In this document: positions 57,431 through 64,000 of the stretch, one piece after another
Position numbering within the stretch: position 1 is the first letter of the stretch
Layout: each line of letters begins with the position of its first letter
Source: Colocasia esculenta
Taxonomy: Eukaryota; Streptophyta; Magnoliopsida; Alismatales; Araceae
Length of the DNA: 64,000 nt
Direction: 5' to 3'
Assembly: GCA_014218235.1 (NCBI GenBank)
Contig: CM024764.1
Coordinates: forward strand, 69,849,184-69,913,183
Made by a program: the position numbers and the translations under genes
Notes under the pieces: generated by a model
What the model saw: only the letters and a program-made list of their open reading frames with translations
Databases searched by the model: none
Told to the model about the DNA's origin: nothing

Positions 57431-58338
57431 AGCATATATAGGTTCTCACGACGCCTCTACAAGATAGTTCTCATCCGAGTGAAAGATAAGATGTTCTGCT
57501 CATAATTTAGAAATTTGCGTCATGTATGGGTTTGCACCTTTTGATTGCCCTTGGAGACGAAATTAAGTTACTGTTTCTCTTAGAAATGTGATGAGGTCGG
57601 CCATCTGTCTTCATGGGGGAAATAGCATTGGCATCCTAAACCATCTTCAGGAATATTCTAATCAATATCCTTAAAACCATATCGGAGCCCCTTTTTATGT
57701 ATACCTTCGATCGATGTCTAGCTAAGCTTAACGACAAGTGGGCAAAATCTTAGACCACAGACGAAATGACCAAAACGATATTTAGAGAAATGACCACTCC
57801 CATAATGAAACTAATATAGATTGCAAGAATGTCCACTTTCATTTTTCTACCAGTTCGATTATTTTCTTGCAATTCATGTCAATCTTATTGCAAGAATGAT
57901 CTTATGATAAATATTTCTCAAACATTAAATGGATGATTATTTTTGAAAAATCTACCTTTATACAACTCAAAGTAGATAATATTTAGTGTTAAGATTAAGG
58001 GGCATATATAGGACACATATAGCACTCCACATGTGGCAGATAAAAAGGCCAACCAACTCATCCCGGGTCAAAGCGGTACACATAATATCAATTAAAATAT
58101 ATATCAAATAAAAAATATGATACTATAGCAATCAAGAAGCTTCAAAAGTAAAGCATAAACAAATTAAACTTGCCAATACTTATTGTATTTCCCAAATACA
58201 TTTGGGAGTGCATTTTTTATTGAGCGGATACAATGTCTCATAAATATAGTAGCTAATGAGAAAAGTAAAAATGTATTTCTAACTCTATTTGAGAAGTAAG
58301 TATTTCTCAAATTTACTAGGTTAGAGTTGGGAGGAATT
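57431..58338. other. Unassigned AT-rich region
   Basis: No gene, repeat or element recognised. ORFs are short and AT-driven. Confidence 0.5.
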
Positions 58339-58540
58339 CGTAGAAGAGTTCGGGTCCGACTCCATAAGTATTAAACGGGGAAAAGTGGTGGGTCTATTTG
58401 TGTTTTACATAAAAACTCAAATATAAACGTGATAAAATTTGGGTGAAAGAGTTTTTTTTATTATTTTTTTATTTTTTCCTCTAATATTTATGGAGTCCAG
58501 TACTCTCTTATATTGAGAGGAATAAAACTCTTCGTCGAAG
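58339..58540. mobile_element. Possible MITE of about 200 bp
   Basis: Inverted ends: GAAGAGTT with TCCGACTCCATAAGTATTA at 58344-58372, against the reverse complement of TAATATTTATGGAGTCCAGT and AACTCTTCGTC at about 58483-58537. Interior AT-rich. TSD not defined. Confidence 0.45.
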
Positions 58541-59425
58541 GGATGGGGCTCAAGATCCGAGGACCAAGATCAAAGTCATGTATGGTCTTGTCTGCTGCAA
58601 CGTGAACAACTTGTCTGAGAGGTCGAAGACCTTGATCCACGCACGGGAGCATCAAGAACTCTTAGCAGCTTAGTCACGAGTACAAAGGAGATGCATATAT
58701 ATATGATATTGCAGCTAAGTTAAAGACTTTCATGGACGACCGGGGGTTCCGAACAAAGAATTTGAAACGAAGAAGACGGACTTGGAGGCGGCCAAACTAG
58801 TGGGAAAAGGGTGGTTAAGATCAAAGAGTCTAGTATATATAGGTGCATGGTTCGCCCAATTCCAATATCTACAACAATTGAGCAAATACACATGATATAA
58901 TTTATTAGTGTCCGTGTGGACGTACGGGAGGCTTTTGTGACTATATAATATCCTAAACACATGCATATTTATGGATCCCCTCGCGCATCTGCAGGGTTCC
59001 GAAAGATTTAATGTTCGGCCAAGGCATCCTCCTCATAAACTGAAGGTTCGGTTCCACTGTCATCATAACAACGGATCTCACATCCACTTATGAGAGCGGA
59101 TAATTCTTTTATTCTTAAGACACGATTAACAACAAGTGCTATAGCGTCCCATTGCCCATTTGTTAATGCATGCAACAATCCCCGCCCGGATCTGGGCTGG
59201 GCTGTCTAATTATGTTCTACGGTGTTGCCTGTGGAGGTGGCCGGGTTTTTGAGGAAAAAAGTAGACAGGGGCAGCACCACTCATCCTTTTATAGGCAGCA
59301 CGGAAGGGGACACAATTACAGCGGCTAAAGAAAAAGTGGGAAGCATAGAAAAGAAGACAAGGGAGGTAGTTGGCAAACAGAAGAGAAATGGCTCTTCCCT
59401 GTTTTATGTCAAATAAAAAAAGTAC
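58541..59425. other. Unassigned region
   Basis: No feature supported. ORFs at 58720-58966 and 59210-59428 carry no recognisable domain and overlap on both strands. Confidence 0.45.
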
Positions 59426-59574
59426 CATATTTAGGTGACATTTGATAACACTTATTTAAAATATATAATATTTAACTTATCATATAATCTCTAAATTTGA
59501 AAATTAAAAGTATTTAAAATTTAAAAAAACAGTTGTTTGATAACTAGATTAAATAACATCTGAAGACAATGAGA

Positions 59575-59850
59575 TATATTCCGACATTCGACGGTCGACA
59601 CTTGGTGGCCGGTGCATGGAGCACCCAGCGCCGCAGGGTCGGCGCTCGACAGCGGCACCCGACGGTCGGCGGCCGGCACCCAACGATCGGCGGTCGATGG
59701 TCAACGCCCGACTATCGACGGTTGGTGTCTGGTGGTCGCGCCAACCGTCGGGCTGGGCGCAGACTACCACTGGGCGTCGACCACCCCCCGCCAACCACAG
59801 AACGCCGACTGTTGACTGCCGACCGCTGACCGCCGACCACTGTTGTGCCT
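59575..59850. repeat. GC-rich CGACGGTCGG repeats
   Basis: Irregular short repeats of GGTCGGCGG, GGTCGACG and CGACCGC in an otherwise AT-rich region. ORFs on both strands over this block are a consequence of the composition, not genes. Confidence 0.7.
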
Positions 59851-60452
59851 CACCCCTCTCGGTTGGCTAAGAGGTAAGACACATACACAAACGTAGTATC
59901 TTACACAATTCTGTTATGGGACGGTTCATTGTGCTCCATGAAATATATATAGCAGGCCAATCACACAACCGAAGCGTGATACAAATCTTCTCCAGTGAGA
60001 GAATTTTAATTACAAATAGAGTACATAGTATGTTCTTTAACTATTGGCCCCAAAAGTTACATAAAAGGGGCGACACCATCACACCTCAATCTGGCCTTCA
60101 AGTGCTGCTAGTCAGGAGGATCAATCAACAACAAAGGGTTGACCTTGAGAGGGGAACCACTTCTGGATGCTAATATGGAGACGTAACAAGACAAATTAAG
60201 ACATGAGTTCTAAAGAACTCAATAGACATACTAGACATGCAAAGTGCCCAAATGGGTAAGAGCAATAAGCAACTTATGAATAGTTAGAGATGTAGAGCTG
60301 AGAACAAAATAGCATATAATTTTCTAACTTGATGGATTTTGGATAACAAAAAGGAATACATTAGGTTCCAAACATAGTAGAATGGCAAGCATCTGAATTC
60401 ATCATAACAAATAACAACATCAAAACTCTCATGGGGATGCATAACATATAGC

Positions 60453-60993
60453 TAGGGCTGTCAAAGGGCTAGGCTCGGACTGGGTTTTTATGAGCCCAGC
60501 CCAGGCCCGACTCATCAATATGCAAGTCGAAGTCCGAACAATGTCAAGCCGGGCTGAGTCGGGCCCAATATTTTTACAAAATTATAAAGCCCGACTAAGG
60601 CCTGATTCGGCCCGAATACTTAAATAAAAATTAAATTAATAATAAAAATAGTATATTCAATAATATAAAATTTATAATCTCACTCAATTAAGTAGAGTTT
60701 TGTTGTTACTTATTTAATTTGTTTGAAAAGAGAGTTTTTAACTTTTAAATAAGTAAAATAACAGAATTTTAAGTAAGTAAAATATAAGATTTGAAAAGAA
60801 AAAAAGAAAAGAGAATGGGTCGGGCCGGTCCATCGGGCCGAACTCAAAACCCAAGTCCGGCCCATGGACCTAGTCGGGTTGGGTTTTTAGGCTTTACTAA
60901 AAATTCATGGGCCGAAAAGAGTCTTACGGCCCGTCCCAAAATTGGGCTAGGCCCGCGGGCCTATCGAGCCAGCCCGACCCATTGACAGCCCTA
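60453..60993. mobile_element. MITE with TAGGGCTGTCAA ends (hAT-like)
   Basis: 541 bp with TIR TAGGGCTGTCAA at the left and TTGACAGCCCTA at the right, flanked by the direct repeat CATATAGC (60445-60452 and 60994-61001). The ends also hold many GGGCC/GGCCCGA phrases (GCCCGAC, CGGGCC) arranged in inverse. The TSD may be read as 8 bp with TA in the TIR, or up to 11 bp with TA outside it. The end sequence is one I recognise as common in plant genomes. Confidence 0.85.
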
Positions 60994-61779
60994 CATATAG
61001 CTAATCACTTGCCGAAATAAGAAGTTTACATATACATAACTAACAATGCCCATTGAGCTGAGCCTAACCACCCACGTTTAATTTGTGGGATGAAATCATC
61101 ATCATAGCTGACAACTCATGTATGAGCCAACCATGAGATTGTCCTAACCACCCCAGAGAGAAAATAAATTCATCTTACTTACCAAAGATTTCAAACAAAA
61201 AGTGTAGGCGAAGCTTTCAGGTAACCAGGTTCCAAAGGGATAAAGAGGTTTCAGAAACCCAAAGAATGTTTTGGTAGTCTACCTTAGAGTTGAAGATTCT
61301 AGCTTAGAGTCTCTTCAGAGACTTAGGAGGTCTCCTTCACCAGAACGTTGCTAAGGCTCCTAAGCTCCTGCCTTTAGCCTTACCCCAATGTAAAAGGAAG
61401 CTGAAGACTCATCGTAGGGTGGAATTGAGGGTTTAATAGGAATATAATTTTGGAGTTGATCGATAACAACAAGAAGATTCAGGCACCTGGAAGACATTCG
61501 AGTTAGAGTGTGTCATAATTTCGGTGGAGAAGATTGATGTGACTAAAAGTGAAAGGTTTAGAAGGCACGCGGCGGAACTTTTAGAGAATTTGTGATTAAC
61601 CTTTCAGGCACTGAGGTTGAAATTAGAAGTTTGGCTAGTCAAAGGGGCTAAGTGGAGTTGACTTCCAATGAGGGTCAAAGCTAAAGTCAATTACACGATA
61701 GGAGTTAAAGTACATTTTGATTGGAAGATGAAGGTCATACTAATCAGATGTCAACAAGACTTTGTCATGAGCGAAGAGA
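60994..61779. other. Unassigned region
   Basis: No gene or repeat recognised. Lies between the MITE and the tandem array. Confidence 0.45.
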
Positions 61780-62260
61780 TCTCCACAAGTCAACATTGGT
61801 TGGAAACTCACTTCGACTGATGCAAAAAGCTTCCATATCGGTCGAAGCTTCACTTCGGAGGGACACACTCACCAGTTGAAGCTTCATTTCGACTGGAGCA
61901 CTCATCAGTCGAAGTCTCCCTTCGATTGCCGCAACGACTACTATAACAGTTGAAGCTTCACTTTGACTGGGACACACTCATTAGTCGAAGCTTCACTTTG
62001 TCTGGAGCACTCATCAATCGAAGTCTCACTTCGACTGACGTAACGACTACTATAACAGTCGAAACTTCACTTTGACTGGAGTACTTATCAGTCGAAGTCT
62101 CTCTTCGATTGACACAACGACTACTATAACAGTCGAAGCTTCACTTTGACTGAAGCACTCATCATTCGAAGTCTCCCTTCATCTCCCTTCGACTAAAATA
62201 CAAGACTTAGCGATCAATCGAAGTCTCCCTTCGACTGAAACACTCATCATTCGACTGTCG
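61780..62260. repeat. Tandem array with TCGAAG/CTTCGA motifs
   Basis: About a dozen copies of a unit of about 36-37 bp of the form AGTCGAAGCTTCACTTTGAC plus TGGAGCACTCATC, in alternation with AGTCGAAGTCTCCCTTCGA and ACGACTACTATAACAG blocks. The latter recurs at 61934, 62043 and 62117 (109 and 74 bp apart, about three and two units). Confidence 0.85.
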
Positions 62261-62599
62261 GACCATCGAGTTCCAAACGCCGGGCTCTATGCGCCATTCG
62301 TCGGGCACTGAGTGCTAACTGCCAGACGTTGACAGCCGAGAGCCTTACATGTCTGAAAAAAATTTGACATATCTTTCACTTTTTTATAGTAGAAACATAA
62401 GAGAATAAACGTTTATTTTGACATAAGTTTAGATACTTTATCAAACAGTCTGAAAATACAACGTCTTATCACTTTAAACATTAGACATCAAATGTTATCA
62501 AATGCACCTTTAATCTGAAAAAAACAGGGAGGACAAACACACAAGTATTTATACTCTCTCTCACAGAGACACATTTATAACCAGTGATGAGATCCACGC

Positions 62600-62830
62600 A
62601 TGTATGAAGTAAAATGACCGGTTAGTAAAGCCCTCATTCTGCACTACCACCAGCAGTTTTTTAGGGACGATTGAAGGTTTTAGAATAATAACATATCAAA
62701 TAGAGCTGAACGTGGTTCGGTTCTGTTCAAACCCATTTCTAACTGGAACCAAACCGAAACGATTGTGCATAAACCGTGGCCCATATAAATCGAATCGAAC
62801 TAGTTTGTGAATTCACTGTTTGGTTGCTCG
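62600..62830. other. GGTTCGGTT-rich remnant
   Basis: A short stretch with GGTTCGGTTC, AACCAAACCGAAAC and AATCGAATCGAAC, similar to the one at 63185-63530. Probably a decayed MITE. Confidence 0.35.
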
Positions 62831-62894
62831 TTGACGTCGGATGTATCCTATCCTTTGAAGGGTTAATTCCTACACCAAAAGAAAAACCAAGAAA

Positions 62895-62950
62895 ATAAAA
62901 CCGACGTCATAAAAGAAATATACATCCGACGTCATAAAAGAAATATATCT
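62895..62950. repeat. Short tandem CCGACGTCATAAAAGAAATATA
   Basis: Two adjacent copies of a 26-bp unit beginning CCGACGTCATAAAAG, near other GACGTC sites (62833, 62965). Confidence 0.7.
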
Positions 62951-63184
62951 TTTTGACTATTTTCATCGTACGTCATGTTTCATTGGGGAGTCTTTAATCC
63001 AGGAAGTTGTTTGGAGTTAGAAGTATATGGGTGGAGTCTCAAGTGAAGATGCTAATCAAATAAGAGGCACGCAAATTACCTGCAGAACACAAGTGACATC
63101 AACAGATGTCTTGATCTGCAACTAATTGGGGTTATAAAAGATCGATCCGTAACTTCACCGTCGGTTGACAAGTAGAGGTAGGAT

Positions 63185-63530
63185 TGTTCACGAATCGGTT
63201 CGACCCGATTCAACCTAATTATTTGGGCCAACCGAACCAAACCGACTCTTCCGATGATCCGGTTCGGTTCAAACCGAACAGAGTAAAATAAACACAATTT
63301 TAAGGGACCTTGCAACCTCCCGCGCAAGGAGGTAGCAGATGCATTCTAATTAATTCGCCTTTATGGAATAAGTGATTATTATATATATATATTTATATTC
63401 AATTCATTTTGATTTCATAATGTGAAATCGAATTGAACAGTGGGACTATTGAAATCTAATCGAACCGACCCAAATTGATCGGTCCGGTTCGATTCTTCAG
63501 ATTGAACCGAAATTTAAACTGCCCTATTCA
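63185..63530. mobile_element. Possible MITE rich in GGTTCGGTT
   Basis: The left part (CACGAATCGGTTCGACCC, CCGGTTCGGTTCAAACCGAA) and the right part (TCGAACCGACCC, GGTCCGGTTCGATTC) are inverse-related; the middle is AT-rich. Ends and TSD are not clear. Confidence 0.4.
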
Positions 63531-64000
63531 GAGGAATAGGGCTTCTACTTTAATTCAATGGACACAACTAAATTTCTATGCCTTTATCCGAGCATGGAAG
63601 GTGTGCTTTTAACATCTGAAGATTTCAGACACTTTATATATATATATATATATATATAAATAATGAACTTAGATTAGAAAATAATTATAGGCAGTTTTTG
63701 AAAATCTTTTTTTAGTTATCTTTTGCAAATTTATCAAAAAGTAATTTAGATCATATTTCTTATGTTTGTTTGGATTTGATTATTTATATGTTTTAAACAT
63801 ATATTTTCTATAACTTTGTATATTTAAGTGTTTGAGTAGATCACATATTAATATAAAAATATGTTTTTTATATTTACATATGAGTTATCCTCCTCAACAG
63901 CACACCCATATGTAATTTATCCCATTGCAATTTATATATTTCATTCATATAGAGGATTCTTTGTACAATCATATGTTGAAAGTTTTGTACAATTACATTT
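63531..64000. other. AT-rich end of window
   Basis: Contains a TA microsatellite at 63636-63657. No gene seen. Confidence 0.6.

Larger units (their letters stand above)
59430..62515. mobile_element. Possible larger DNA transposon, non-autonomous
   Basis: The outer sequences resemble each other in inverse order: AGGTGACATTTGATAACACTT at 59432-59451 (without its last base) and, on the other strand, AAAGGTGCATTTGATAACAT at about 62496-62515. Each is followed inward by an AT-rich part and then by a GC-rich CGACGGTCGG/CGGGC-type subterminal part (59570-59850 and 62255-62345). No transposase is seen and no TSD could be matched, so this is tentative. Confidence 0.35.

Noticed and set aside
59549..59870. 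Five overlapping ORFs on both strands
   Set aside because: GC-rich short repeats without stops; no domain, no codon signal.
1..64000. Organellar insertion or rDNA
   Set aside because: No recognisable plastid, mitochondrial or rRNA sequence was noticed on reading through.

Overview
This is plant nuclear DNA, most likely from a monocot. The window holds one clear host gene, a P/U-type cyclin with a very GC-rich first exon and one short intron. Nearly everything else is transposable elements nested in one another. I saw no bacterial, organellar, rRNA or CRISPR content.

Layout. 1-1284: AT-rich flank with one unassigned ORF. 1285-14692: a 13.4-kb Ty1/copia retrotransposon on the minus strand. 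It has 2.1-kb LTRs that each carry a TCGTTA minisatellite, gag and a broken pol, and about 3.7 kb of extra 3' ORFs. 15647-16476: a short retroposon with a poly(A)/poly(T) end. 16506-25694: a 9.2-kb Ty3/gypsy chromodomain-type element, minus strand, flanked by the 5-bp target-site duplication (TSD) AGGGT. 25962-48715: a Mutator-like element (MULE) with terminal inverted repeats (TIRs) of about 330 bp and a decayed transposase. A 19.4-kb Ty3/gypsy Tat-lineage element (26039-45406, minus strand, TSD GTAGA) sits inside the left TIR of this MULE.

The Tat element has the order gag-PR-RT-RH-aRH-INT, with two RNase H domains. Between pol and its 3' LTR lie two antisense genes that look spliced and encode plant mobile domain (PMD) proteins. 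Its non-coding DNA is studded with TCGCGA/GTCGCGAC clusters. The right end of the MULE stops about 80 bp before the cyclin start codon (48796-49605), so the whole 22.7-kb nest replaces the upstream promoter region of that gene.

49606-64000: cyclin 3' end; a roughly 350-bp hairpin MITE; then a 4.2-kb foldback MULE relative (51339-55534, 9-bp TSD TATAATAAA) inserted in a small MITE. Its two arms are largely a 22-bp satellite organised into 132-bp higher-order units, and each arm carries an outward-facing tRNA-like Pol III promoter. Next come a LINE 3' fragment with an RNase H domain interrupted by a second MITE of the same small family, and an AT-rich tract with a TAGGGCTGTCAA MITE, a TCGAAG tandem array and other MITE-like remnants.

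The recurring theme is that several unrelated elements carry their own short motif in non-coding arrays: TCGTTA in the copia LTRs, TCGCGA in the Tat element, TTACA in the MULE and foldback. Two of these elements also carry extra, non-canonical ORFs. Many coding breaks are single-base changes, often in homopolymers, and the same kind of difference separates paired LTRs, so some breaks may be read errors rather than decay.
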